This document shows positions 10,975 through 19,710 of a DNA stretch of 64,000 bases, one piece after another. The notes below the pieces were generated by a model that ran no database searches, had not been told where the DNA came from, and saw nothing but the letters and a program-made list of their open reading frames with translations. Made by a program: the position numbers and the translations under genes. Origin of the DNA: Spiroplasma endosymbiont of Polydrusus cervinus (GTDB lineage: Bacteria > Bacillota_I > Bacilli_A > Mycoplasmatales > Mycoplasmataceae); NCBI RefSeq assembly GCF_964019755.1, contig NZ_OZ026469.1, positions 930,001 through 994,000 on the forward strand, in the 5' to 3' direction. How positions within the stretch are numbered: the first letter of the stretch is position 1; each line of letters starts with the position of its first letter.

Positions 10975-11050
10975 ATTGTAAATACTAAATCATAAAAAGT
11001 TAACTAAATTAATAGTTAACTTTTTATGATTTAGTATTTACAATTTACAC
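10969..11050. repeat. 82-nt perfect palindrome over the phosphomutase stop codon
   Basis: A 38-bp perfect stem around a 6-base loop (AATTAA) begins at GTGTAA, so it includes the stop codon. The core AAATCATAAAAAGTTAACTA is shared with the plectrovirus-type palindromes at 6586, 13853 and 14241. It could end transcription on both strands and may be a viral replication or recombination site. Confidence 0.85.
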
Positions 11051-11191
11051 TCTGCTACGCAAACAAAAGAAACTTGCAACAAAGTATTAAGAACAATTAA
11101 AACTGATAAATTACTAATAAAAGTAAAAATAAAACCGATAATCTCAAATTTATTAAAACTGTTATTGATATTTTTAATAGCTTTTGTTTTT

Positions 11192-11316
11192 AAAAACTAA
11201 CACGAGTAAGAATACTAATAATAAAGAAAATAAAAATTCAAAGAAAATCGATGAAAAAATATTCTCTATAAAGTTAATAAATTCATTAAATTTACTATCA
11301 GACAAAAAATTTTTAA
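11192..11316 (-). pseudogene. Membrane-protein fragment cut by IS3 copy 2
   Basis: On the minus strand the frame enters at the IS border and reads a short amphipathic segment, then a strongly hydrophobic stretch ending FLLVLVFKNKSY before TAA. The N-terminus is missing where the IS begins at 11317. The position next to plectrovirus palindromes suggests a viral membrane or coat gene tail; the identity is unproven. I see nothing in 11051-11191. Confidence 0.45.
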
Positions 11317-12545
11317 TAGACTGCACCCTGTTTAGTAAGTATTAATAAAAAGGTTTACAAACTTTCATTTATTATATATTTTTCTTTTTGGTTTGAATAT
11401 CATTTATTTCATTTTTTAACATCATTAATATATTCATTATGAGATTTATAATTTTTATTATGGATTGTTCCTTTTTTAAGTAATGAATGAAAACTTTCAA
11501 TAATAATGTTGTCTGCACAATGATAATTTTTACCCATTGAAATTATAATTTTGTTATCTAAACATTTACTATTGTAATCTTTAGATGTATATTGATATCC
11601 GTGATCTGAATGAATTATTATTTTATTTAAATCTTTTTTTATTTTTTTAATTTTATTAATTGCATAATTTAAATTATCAATTACAAGTTTGTTATTATTA
11701 AATTTTGATCATTTTACATCAATAATTTCTTTAGTATATCCATCAAGTATTGTTGATTGATAATGTTTTTTACCATTTCAAATTAAATAAGTTACATCAG
11801 TAAATAAAATTGAAAATCTTTCTTTAATATCATTAAAATTACGATTTACTAAATCAGGATATTTAATTATATTTTTATTTCTATTTTGTTTTATTAATAT
11901 TTTTCTATGCATACGCTTTACATATTCAGCTTGAATATTATTTTCTTTCATAATTCGCAATACTTTCTTAGCATTATAAACAATGCCATAATCTTCTTTT
12001 AAATATTTGGTAATTCGACGATAACCAAATTGTTTTAAATTTTCTTCATAGACTTTTACAATATTTTTTAATGATTCGCTATCCTTACCATTACTTGAAT
12101 AATTTTTATATTTATCTCAATAACTACGCTTTAAATCTGTTATATCAAGTAATAAATTTAGTGGATATTTATTAATGTTTTCTTTGATAAAAGATACAAT
12201 TTTTCTTTTATTTAATTGTAAAAGTCATGAAGCTTTTTTAGTAATTCATACCTAACTTTGTAATAGTTTAAATCTCTTTTTTCAAATGATTCTTTTGGAC
12301 CTTTATTGGTGTTTAAAATTCCTTTATTAAAATTTTCATACCATGAAGCAACAGTTTTTTTATTAATTTGATATTTTTTTGCAATAAAACTTATACTATT
12401 ATTTTTAACCTCTTGTACTATCATTTTTCGAAAATATGCTGTATATTTATTAAATTTTTGTCCTTTTCTTGCCATATAAAAATGCACCTCCTTTAAAGTT
12501 TAGCAAAGACTTTTTTTCTTTACTTACTTTTTTGGGTGCAGTCTA
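11317..12545 (-). mobile_element. IS3-family element copy 2 (apparently intact)
   Basis: A 1229-bp element with terminal inverted repeats starting TAGACTGCACCC at both ends and an internal shared AGTAAGTA. Both reading frames are open, so it could be the active source copy. It is followed directly by a partial extra copy of its own end (12550-12593). I see no clear target duplication. Confidence 0.9.
11355..12475 (-). CDS. IS3-family transposase OrfAB, made by -1 frameshift
   Basis: OrfA (from ATG 12475, RBS AAAGGAGG, stop at 12212-12214) has a helix-turn-helix (FIAKKYQINKKTVASWYENF). OrfB lies in the -1 frame and ends at 11355; it has the DDE set in FTDVTYL, IIHSDHG and IIESFH. The heptamer A AAA AAG at 12233-12239 (minus strand) is a classic IS3-family slip site. 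After the slip the frame reads KKASWLLQLNKRK, using TGA as Trp. The fusion would be about 374 aa. This is the only copy in the window without a break. Confidence 0.9.
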
Positions 12546-12549
12546 AAAA

Positions 12550-12593
12550 TAGCAAAGACTTTTTTCTTTACTTACTTTTTTGGGTGCAGTCTA
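12550..12593 (-). mobile_element. Partial extra IS3 end next to copy 2
   Basis: About 44 bases repeat the terminal part of the IS (TAGCAAAGAC to GGTGCAGTCTA) a second time, 4 bases beyond the end of copy 2. It resembles one half of the 66-bp relic at 1381-1446, so copy 2 may have landed beside or within such a relic. Confidence 0.75.
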
Positions 12594-12635
12594 TCATTTT
12601 TCCTCCCCCGCTCCTATTTTTTACATAAAATTATT

Positions 12636-12668
12636 TTACAAAAAAAAGAAAAGGGGTATCCTTGCTTT
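12636..12668 (-). terminator. Possible terminator after rplL
   Basis: Downstream of rplL on the minus strand a weak short stem (AAGG/CCTT) is followed by a run of 12 pyrimidines, mostly T. The stem is weak, so the call is tentative. Confidence 0.4.
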
Positions 12669-12685
12669 ATTTTAAAAAAATTAAA

Positions 12686-13051
12686 TTATTTAAGCTCAAC
12701 TGTAGCACCTGCTGCTACTAATTGTCCTTTAATTTCTTCTGCTTCTTCAACTTTTACTTTTACTTTAATTACTGCTGGTAATTTATCAACAATAGCTTTT
12801 GCTGCCATTAATTCTTTTCCAGTAATTTCTTTAACTAATTTAATAATTGCAACTTTACTTGGCCCTGAATCTGTTAATACAATATTAACTTCTGAAGGTC
12901 CTGCATCTGTTACACCATCTGCTGGTGCTACTGCAACTGCTGCCGCAGTAATAATTCCAAAATGATCTTCAATTGCTTTTACTAATTCATTTAGTTCTGC
13001 TAATTTCATTCCTTCTAATGCTTTAATAATATCATCTTTTGATAATGCCAT
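12686..13051 (-). CDS. rplL: Ribosomal protein L7/L12
   Basis: The 121-aa stalk protein recruits translation factors to the large ribosomal subunit. It has the N-terminal dimerisation domain (residues 1-35), an Ala-rich hinge (about 36-45) and the C-terminal factor-binding domain with IKLVKEITGKELMAAKAIVD and the end AAGATVELK. Length and order are standard. It follows rplJ on the same strand 55 bases downstream, with its own AGGAGGAAAA RBS. No rpoB follows; the DNA beyond is IS-derived. Confidence 0.97.
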   Translation of the reverse strand: MALSKDDIIKALEGMKLAELNELVKAIEDHFGIITAAAVAVAPADGVTDAGPSEVNIVLTDSGPSKVAIIKLVKEITGKELMAAKAIVDKLPAVIKVKVKVEEAEEIKGQLVAAGATVELK

Positions 13052-13106
13052 AATATTTTCCTCCTCAATAAGAATTATTTTCTTATAAAATATTTGAATA
13101 AATTAA

Positions 13107-13598
13107 TTATTCACTTCTTGTTTTAGCAATTTCTTTAACTGCTATTGCAAACATATATAATGGGTATAATAAACTTGATGCAAAGATTGAAAGTAACTCG
13201 TCTTTTGTTGGTAACGCCGCAATTTCAATAATTGCTTTGGTATCCAAGACTTTACCCTCATAAATTCCAGCTTTTAATTTTATTGCTGGATGTGTTTTTG
13301 CAAATTTTGCTAAATTTTTTGCGGCAGCCATCTGTTCGCCCATACCAAACGCAAAAGCATTAGGACCTGTTAAAAATTGATCTAACTCAACAAATCCGGC
13401 CTCTTTAGCAGCCAAGTTCACTAAGTTATTTTTATATACTTTAATTTTTATTTCTTTTTTTGTAAGCATTCTTCTTAGTTCTGTAAATTCAGCAACCGTT
13501 AATTTTTGATATTCAACAACAACTGATGAATTAGAAGTTTTAAAGTTATTAATAATTTCATTAACAACTGCCGTTTTAATTTTCATTGCTGGCTTCAT
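13107..13598 (-). CDS. rplJ: Ribosomal protein L10
   Basis: A 163-aa protein that anchors the L7/L12 dimers to 23S rRNA. The N-terminal segment MKPAMKIKTAVVNEIINNF and the region VYKNNLVNLAAKEAGF are typical, as is the C-terminal helix that binds L12. I start at 13598 because GGGAGGCGAAG precedes that ATG; a longer frame upstream would run through the leader hairpin. It is co-transcribed with rplL. Confidence 0.96.
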   Translation of the reverse strand: MKPAMKIKTAVVNEIINNFKTSNSSVVVEYQKLTVAEFTELRRMLTKKEIKIKVYKNNLVNLAAKEAGFVELDQFLTGPNAFAFGMGEQMAAAKNLAKFAKTHPAIKLKAGIYEGKVLDTKAIIEIAALPTKDELLSIFASSLLYPLYMFAIAVKEIAKTRSE

Positions 13599-13604
13599 TC
13601 TTCG

Positions 13605-13790
13605 CCTCCCTAATATTTTAAAAAGCAAAGGCAATTAACCAAATTGATTAATTGCCTGAAACATTATTTAAAAAATATAAAAACATGTCATTGTTCTATA
13701 TCACAATAATGCCTCGGCAACATAATTAAGATTTAATAAAATCCGTTGCTATCTATGGTATTTTGATGACTATGGTACAATACCAAAGAT
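13605..13790 (-). ncRNA. L10 leader (autoregulatory mRNA leader of rplJL)
   Basis: The long transcribed leader before rplJ contains paired segments typical of L10 leaders, which bind L10(L12)4 and shut down their own operon. Directly upstream of the RBS is a strong hairpin (AGGCAATTAATC pairing with GATTAATTGCCT across an AATTTG-type loop region, 13628-13657), followed by T-rich sequence. Other paired parts contain ATACCATAG and related segments. Position, length and the hairpin support the call; I did not fold it computationally. Confidence 0.65.
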
Positions 13791-13820
13791 TATATTATTA
13801 TAATTTTCCCTAAAAGTCAA
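13788..13820 (-). promoter_or_regulatory. Likely promoter of rplJL
   Basis: On the minus strand TTGACT is followed after 17 bases by TAATAT, within TATAATAATATAAT. This gives a leader of about 190 nt ahead of rplJ. Confidence 0.55.
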
Positions 13821-14024
13821 ATAAATAAGATTAAAAAATAATAAAAACGACTATGTATACTGTAAAACTAAATCATAAAAAGTTAACAAAATTATAACAA
13901 ATTAAAAATAAAAAACAATAATCACAAAAAATATTAAATTAAAAATATTGTTTTTAATATTTATTTTTAAAATTATAAAATTAAAATTTGCAAACTCGCT
14001 CCGCTCCACTTAAAAAACATTGTT

Positions 14025-14081
14025 GAATAAATTATCCGCTAATAAATTACGCGGGATAATTTATTAGCGGATAATTTATTC
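14025..14081. repeat. 57-nt perfect palindrome
   Basis: A 25-bp stem (GAATAAATTATCCGCTAATA at its outer side) closes on the 7-base loop CGCGGGA. A related half, GAATAAATTATCCCGCG, follows the other copy of the mini gene at 6768, so this belongs to the viral unit, perhaps as its terminator. Confidence 0.8.
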
Positions 14082-14082
14082 T

Positions 14083-14193
14083 TTACTTTTTAATTTCAAT
14101 ATCATTTACAATCTTATTGACAGTATTAATAACAATATCTTTACCATACTTTTTCACTAACGACCGAAAAATTAAATATTGCTTTATTTGCAT
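14083..14193 (-). CDS. 36-aa plectrovirus-type mini protein, copy 2
   Basis: The second copy of the peptide at 6657-6767, differing at only a few positions (for example IFRSL for ILRLL). It has an AGGAGG-type RBS (CCTCC at 14211-14215 on the plus strand). It ends just before a large palindrome inside the 35-bp inverted repeats. The function is unknown. Confidence 0.55.
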   Translation of the reverse strand: MQIKQYLIFRSLVKKYGKDIVINTVNKIVNDIEIKK

Positions 14194-14336
14194 AATTTCA
14201 ACCTCCTATAATTAACTTAAAAAAGTTAACTATTAATTTAGTTAACTTTTTATGATTTAGTTTTACAGTATACATATTATAAATATTAAGTAATTTTTGT
14301 TATAATGGTATCAACTAGAAAATAGGGGCGAACTTG

Positions 14337-15683
14337 ATGCAAAAAAAAGCAAAGTTTTTAGAATTAAATAGTATTGTTAGTAAGCAACTTAATTTAGCAA
14401 CTAATATTCGAAAAAAATGCAAGAAGTTTTTAATATTTATCAAAAGAGTTTTCAAAAATTAGGTTATCAAACAGTTTCCTTAGGTGAATATGGTTTTAAA
14501 ACATTAACAAAATATGATAAGTTAGAGCTAGAAATAGCGGTCATTAAATATCACCCTAAAAATAAAACTGGGTTACGAGAATGAATGTTTCAAACAATTT
14601 TAAATGAAATCCAAAAGAATATTAAAAAAGGAACAGCAATTAAAGATAGTCAAAATGAGGGTTATTTGGAATATCAAGTTAATGATGAAATTAATTTTAT
14701 TGTCCGGATTATTCCTTTTTATTATAATAAAAATTCTGAAGGTGAAGTAGCATGTATTTTTTGACGAAATGGCATTGAAAAAAATGATAATGTTATTCAA
14801 GTTATGCAAGCTTTTAATAAAGCAAATAAAATTTCGAATAATTTATTACGGACATTAATCAAGATGATTAAGTATGTTCTTAAAGTTTATTTTACATATT
14901 ATTATATTTTATATACTTTAACTTTACGGTGGTTTTATGAATATTTTACGAAAAAATATGATAATTATTTGCAAAAAATTTATGCAAGTAAACGAATTGA
15001 AAAGCAGGATTTAATTAAATATCGTGATATTAATTTTCAAAAAAATTGGTTTTTAAATAATATTGTTGGGGAAGAATTAATTTTTTATATTTTAGAATGG
15101 TTCTGAAAAACAGAAACATATTATTTCCGTGAATTTGAATTTATTGAAGAAGAAATTTTTGAATCAATTTCTCGTTATAGTTGGTATACCAATAATTTTT
15201 TTAACACCGTATGATTATTATATTGATTTTAAAATTTATAATATTAAGGAATTTAATGATTTAAATTATGTTCAATCAGAGTTTAAAAATGCTAATTTTT
15301 CGTGAATTCAATATGATTATTGTCGTAATCATGACTTAGGAATTTATGTAACACCATTTAAAATTTCAGGGGTAGTTAGTTTTATTGATTATGCGATTAA
15401 TTTTAAACAAAAAGCAACAAATTTATTTAAAAAATTAGATCCAGAGAAGCAAAAAGATGCGATAAGTGTTAATCAACGTGAAATTATAGAAGAGTTAAAT
15501 TTAATTGCCCATAAATGATTAACAACTTATCGTGAAAAATTAACCTATATTAAGGTTTATTTTGATAAAAAATATCCAATTATTTCATCGTCAAACTACT
15601 ATATGCGCTTGCAAGCAATTATGACTTCTGTTGATAATTTAAAAAATGATGATTATATTATTGGAAATGATTGTAAATTGTAA
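14337..15683 (+). pseudogene. Unrecognised protein gene with two frameshifts
   Basis: The gene starts at ATG 14337 after AGGGGCG. The frame must shift twice to stay open: at an A-run near 14408 (one A short) and at a T-run near 15200 (one T too many). The composite product is about 448 aa, with a charged N-terminal domain, one hydrophobic helix region near the middle (YVLKVYFTYYYILYTLTL), and a Lys-rich C-terminus. I do not recognise the family. Both shifts lie in homopolymers, so they could be real decay or sequencing error. A broken IS3 copy lies about 50 bases downstream. Confidence 0.7.
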
Positions 15684-15730
15684 ATACCAAATATAAATCA
15701 AACTGAAAGTTAAAATAAAAAAGAGGGTAA

Positions 15731-16048
15731 TAGACTGCACCCTGTTTAGTAAGTATTAATAAAAGGTTTACAAACTTTCATTTATTATATATTTTTCTTT
15801 TTGGTTTGAATATCATTTATTTCATTTTTTAACATCATTAATATATTCATTATGAGATTTATAATTTTTATTATGGATTGTTCCTTTTTTAAGTAATGAA
15901 TGAAAACTTTCAATAATAATGTTGTCTGCACAATGATAATTTTTACCCATTGAAATTATAATTTTGTTATCTAAACATTTACTATTGTAATCTTTAGATG
16001 TATATTGATATCCGTGATCTGAATGAATTATTGTTTTATTTAAATCTT
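15731..16048 (-). mobile_element. IS3-family element copy 3, truncated
   Basis: 318 bp match the right end of copies 1 and 2 starting at TAGACTGCACCC, then stop abruptly at 16048. It encodes only the last part of OrfB, from DLNKTIIHSDHG to INESL, with the second Asp and the Glu of the DDE set. The open frame runs 26 codons into foreign DNA upstream; that part is accidental. The cut marks the left border of the phage-like region. Confidence 0.88.
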
Positions 16049-16071
16049 GGCATCGTGTACGATGAACCTCC

Positions 16072-16112
16072 AAAAAACAACTCTTGTTAAATAAAAAGGG
16101 TTGTTTTTTTAT
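16072..16112. terminator. Bidirectional terminator-like hairpin
   Basis: AAAAAACAAC pairs with GTTGTTTTTTT across a 20-base loop. Flanking A- and T-runs on the two sides allow termination on either strand at the border of the phage-like region. Confidence 0.6.
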
Positions 16113-16127
16113 TTGTAAACCCATAAT

Positions 16128-16314
16128 TATTAATTAATTCAGAGAAAGGGCAGCATCTTAAATTCTTAAAATAGAAACTTTTTATCACAACTTTAAGTTA
16201 ACGAAAAAAGTTGTATTACACATTTATTAAATATCTTAGAAATCTTTACAAAGTGTACCTGTTTTTTTCTCCTAATTTAAGGTGTTGTCCTTTCTCTGTT
16301 TTAGTTAATTAATT
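16128..16314 (+). ncRNA. Structured RNA element with a 24-bp wobble-rich closing helix
   Basis: Bases 16141-16164 (AGAGAAAGGGCAGCATCTTA...) pair over 24 positions with 16274-16297. The only three non-Watson-Crick positions are all G-U pairs, and an outer 8-bp helix TTAATTAA (16130-16137 with 16305-16312) extends it. The 109-nt interior contains ACAACTTT/AAAGTTGT. Preservation through G-U pairs suggests the RNA, not the DNA, is functional. It lies just upstream of the gene at 16360. Confidence 0.6.
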
Positions 16315-16359
16315 TGGCTAATAAATAAAAAAACTTAATATCAAAGAAAGGAGTAAGTA

Positions 16360-16599
16360 ATGGAAATTAATACGCAACAAACAATATGTGATGTTGATAA
16401 TTGCTATAAATCAATATCATTCATTACCGAAGAATTTTTATCAAATAAAGTTTTATGAACTTGTGATAAACACAAAGATTTATTAAATCGTACAAAAGAT
16501 AAGAAACAAAAGCGATTTTATCAAAAAATAGAAAATTCAAAAATTATCTTTGATTGAGAAACTGGTTATTTTAAACTTTGATTTTATAAAACAACTTAA
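16360..16599 (+). CDS. Small unknown phage-region protein (79 aa)
   Basis: Starts at ATG with RBS AAAGGAG at 16346-16352. The product has CDVDNCYKSI and WTCDKHKDLL, giving a C-x4-C plus C-x2-H arrangement that could hold zinc, then a basic C-terminal half with several Trp (TGA). I do not recognise it. It sits between two candidate structured RNAs at the start of the rightward phage module. Confidence 0.6.
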
Positions 16600-17145
16600 T
16601 GCAGTGTGGGACGGTTATTTTAAATAACTAAGTGCTTCCATAAGAACATGAGTTTAAGCTCATTTCCACAACCAGCCGAGGCAAGTGCTGAAATAGTGTA
16701 TGAGGAAATATGTAAATCGGCGCTGGTTTATTAGAACTAAGCGATAGTCGTGATAAGTGCAAGGTCAACATCGAACGACAATAAAGATAGAGATGGCCAC
16801 TTTATAAATAAATTTGCGATAGATATTGTCCCATAGAGGATGGCAGCGGTTTAAAAACCACAAAGCCAGCATTAGGCTCTTCAAGGTGCAAGTGAATTTA
16901 TTTTAAAAACTGAACGTTTTGACCTGAAATGGTGCGGATGAAGAGAGAGAATTCTCTGGCGTAAACAATAAAAAACAACTGTCTATTATCTAATAATAAA
17001 TAAATATTAAATATATTATCGCCACCGCTCATCCCCAGTGAAGCGGATGGCGTAGTAAATAAATAGATAAATACTTATATAACTAATTATCGCTTTGACA
17101 CTTTCACTTGGGAGTGAGTGCCAGCGAATTAAAAATAGGAGGAAA
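16600..17145 (+). ncRNA. Large candidate structured non-coding RNA (about 540 nt)
   Basis: There is no credible ORF here, yet the sequence is clearly more GC-rich than its surroundings and full of pairings: ACCAGCCGA with TCGGCGCTGGT (about 16671 and 16716), ATGAGTTTAAGCTCAT, AGAGAGAATTCTCT, GCCACCGCT with AGCGGATGGC (about 17021-17052), and CACTTTCACTTGGGAGTGAGTG at the end. It lies in a phage early region between small genes, the setting of large ornate phage RNAs such as ROOL and GOLLD. Membership of either family is not shown. Confidence 0.6.
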
Positions 17146-17149
17146 TATA

Positions 17150-17431
17150 ATGGAATATAAAAGTTTGTATATTAATAAAACTTGAAATGAAATAACAACA
17201 TTATTTGATTGAGTGAATTGTCAACCTGTTAATTGTCGTATTTCACATCATAAAAATCATTATGATTTACAATGTTTAGAATGAGCAAAAATGTATTTAA
17301 ATTTATTTGAAAATAAATGAGATGTTATTGCTTCTTATATGCAATATTACAAAATTAACGATATTTTAGATTTAGCATCAGATGGTTGAAAAATATTACA
17401 AATTGAGAAAAAAATCAATCAAATAATTTAG
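17150..17431 (+). CDS. Unknown phage-region protein (93 aa)
   Basis: ATG follows the strong RBS ATAGGAGGAA. The Trp-rich product (several TGA codons) has CQPVNCRISHHKNHYDLQC, a Cys/His cluster that might bind metal. It shares the tight, same-strand layout of phage early genes, with the next ATG 9 bases after its stop. The family was not recognised. Confidence 0.6.
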
Positions 17432-17440
17432 AAGGTTTAT

Positions 17441-17608
17441 ATGAAAAAGTTAAATAAAATTTGTCTTAAACAAAGATATTGAGGTTATTGTTTTCATAAA
17501 GAATGCAATAAAGAAAATAAATTGAATGAATTAATGCTTAAAAGTTATTCAGTATCGCAAGAAGATATTACGGATGAACATTGAGCATTAAACAATAAAA
17601 AGAATTAG
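17441..17608 (+). CDS. Small unknown phage-region protein (55 aa)
   Basis: A 55-aa basic peptide starting MKKLNKICLKQRYWGYCFHK, with C-x8-C-x3-H-x2-C spacing suggestive of a metal knuckle. The RBS GAAGG is at the end of the previous gene. It is too short for family assignment. Confidence 0.5.
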
Positions 17609-17621
17609 GAGGAATAAGAAA

Positions 17622-17912
17622 ATGTCATATTGTATTAGTGATTACTTAAATGAAAAATGAATTAATAATAACGCATTAAAAATTAGTAATAAAGATATTA
17701 TTTATGCACAAATTGATAGTGACTATGCTATGAGTTGAGAATTAAATTTATATCTTAAATTTGGTAATGCAGAGCGACATGTAGGTAATATTTCATTGCC
17801 AAAAGATTTTGATTTAAATTTAAAATGATATGAAATTGATGAGGTTAAAGGTTTAATAGATGATTATTTAGAAGATGAAGAAGCAGACTACGAAGTGATA
17901 AATTATGAATAA
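17622..17912 (+). CDS. Unknown acidic phage-region protein (96 aa)
   Basis: ATG follows AGGAGGAATAAGAAA. The product ends in a strongly acidic tail (DDYLEDEEADYEVINYE). There are no membrane segments. The next gene starts inside its last codons, showing an operon. Small acidic early proteins are common in phages, but the function is not recognisable. Confidence 0.6.
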
Positions 17913-18051
17913 TATGTGAAAAGATGAAAGTGGTTATGTTTATAGCGAAGAAGATTTATTTAATATCGCATTAGAAGAATGTTATTCAGAAGAGACTGCT
18001 TACGAATATATTGATAATTTAATAAGTGAAGTGGATTTGGAGGAAATTTAA
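17905..18051 (+). CDS. Small acidic unknown protein (48 aa)
   Basis: Overlaps the previous gene by 8 bases (ATGAATAA). The peptide is acidic (SEEDLFNIALEECYSEETAY). It may be translated by re-initiation. Its 3' end carries GGAGGAAA, the apparent RBS of the following gene. Confidence 0.5.
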
Positions 18052-18830
18052 TTCTGGCAGATTTAAAGTTAAATAATCAAATTAAAAATATTACCTATCC
18101 ATTTTATTTAAAAGGTAATGATTTTAAAGAATTAAGTTTAAAAGCATTACCGATTAAAAATTGAATTGATAATCACGGTAAAGAATTAGCAGAGTTTATC
18201 TATCGTCATCTTAATCATTATGCATTAAATGGTTATCAAGATATACATTTAAAAGATATACCCAGTGCTATTAGTAAAATTGATTTTGTTTTTAGAGAAC
18301 CATTAGAATTAATAAAAGATTTTAAAGATGAATTAAATCGAATTAGAGTTAATATTATTAATTTAGAAAAAGTACTTCAAAATAATAAAATTGAAATTAA
18401 AAATAGCCTAATACAAGTTCAATACTTAAAACAACAACAGTTTATTCAAACTAAAAAACAAGAACAAGAAAATAGGGTTGAATATGCTAATAACTTAACG
18501 CCTGATATGGGGTTAGACATGGACCAAATTGAAGATGAACAAGTTCGTGTTATGGAAGATGTAGCAAAAATAGAACAAGATTTAGAAAAAACTACTAGTA
18601 AATTTCGGAAAGAAAAAATATTAATTAAAGATATTGATATTTTGGGTGTTAATGATGATTTTTTACAAAATGCTGATAAATTAGAACTTATTAATTTAAT
18701 TAAAAATTATTTAATTGTTGATGAACAAATTATTAAAAACGAAATTAAAAAACAATGATATAGTAATAAAAACATTAATACTATTGGTGTTAATGGAATT
18801 AAATTCAAAATAAATAAAGGAGAGAAATAA
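18051..18830 (+). CDS. Coiled-coil phage early protein upstream of recT
   Basis: An open frame of about 259 aa without ATG at its start; GGAGG at 18039-18043 points to ATT at 18051 (or CTG at 18054) as initiator, possibly a mutated ATG. The N-terminal 90 residues are globular (KNITYPFYLKGNDFKELSL); residues 95-190 form a charged coiled coil with Gln-rich segments (YLKQQQFIQTKKQEQEN); the rest is helical. It ends 2 bases before recT, where phages often place a nuclease or accessory recombination gene, but I see no nuclease motif. Confidence 0.65.
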
Positions 18831-18832
18831 TT

Positions 18833-19710
18833 ATGAATAATCAAATGGGAATAAAAGAATTAGTAGCAACAGCAGTTAAAGCATATGAATTAAATGTTAA
18901 TTCTAAATATTTACAAGAAAATTTAATTGCTTTACAATAACTAAAATTAAAAAATAATCAAAGTTATATGAATTTAGTGAGTGGGTAATGCTGATAATGG
19001 AAAAATTACAGCCTTAGGAATTATTAATTTAAGTAATAAAGGTTTAATATTCGGAAAAGATTTTAATATTATTCCATTTAAAAATAAATTAATAACTATT
19101 ATTGATAGTAGTGTGTTTCAAAAAAGAATGGAACAAGAAAATTGAATGTTAAAACGAGGAATTATTTATAAAAGTGAAAAATTTGTATGAGATACCGATT
19201 TACAAAAACCAAAATTACATGAAATAGATTTTATGACAAATACCAGTCAATATGAAAATATTATTGGTGCTTATGCTTTTGGAATTAATCGTTTAACTGG
19301 TGAAACAAAAGGAATTTTATTAAGAAAAGCTGATATTGACCGTTTAAAAAATAGTAGTCCAAGTGGAAATAGTGAATATTCGCCTTGAAATAAATGACCA
19401 AAAGAAATGGTTAAAGCAAAATTATATCGTAAATTAGCCCAAGAATTAGGTGTAGATATTACTGACATTGATTTAGATGAAAAAGAAATAAAAGAATATA
19501 GTAATTTTGATTATATACCTTTTAATGATATTACTGTCGCCAAAAATAAGGGGCATATGAGCGATGAACCATTATCAAATAATATAAATAAATACCCTAT
19601 CTTATGAAGAAATAGCGGACACTAATGATAATGTAGTTAAAGAAGAAGATATATCAAATGTAGTACCAACAGTTAATAATAATGATGAAGAATGATCAAG
19701 ATGGGAATAA
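18833..19710 (+). pseudogene. recT: RecT-family single-strand annealing protein, degraded
   Basis: RecT anneals complementary single strands in phage recombination. The hallmark region is present: IIGAYAFGINRLTGETKGIL, then RLKNSSPSGNSEYSPWNKW, KEMVKAKLYRKLAQELGVDI. The frame is broken by TAA at 18938, a shift near 18985 and another near 19590, after which an acidic tail continues to TAA at 19708 (NNNDEEWSRWE). A full-length protein would be about 290 aa. With this many lesions it is decayed, unless several are sequencing errors. Confidence 0.82.

Larger units (their letters stand above)
13853..14275. mobile_element. 423-bp phage-derived mini-element in 35-bp perfect inverted repeats
   Basis: The ends 13853-13887 and 14241-14275 are perfect 35-bp inverted repeats starting ATGTATACTGTAAAAC. 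Inside are an AT-rich left half repeated near 9140-9290, a 57-nt palindrome, and a 36-aa plectrovirus-type gene on the minus strand. There is no transposase. It looks like a non-autonomous piece of viral DNA between the rplJL promoter and the gene at 14337. Confidence 0.75.

Noticed and set aside
16049-16124. N-terminal 26 codons of the open frame over IS3 copy 3, as a fusion gene
   Set aside because: The segment runs through a terminator hairpin, lacks an RBS and joins the IS remnant by accident of the breakpoint.
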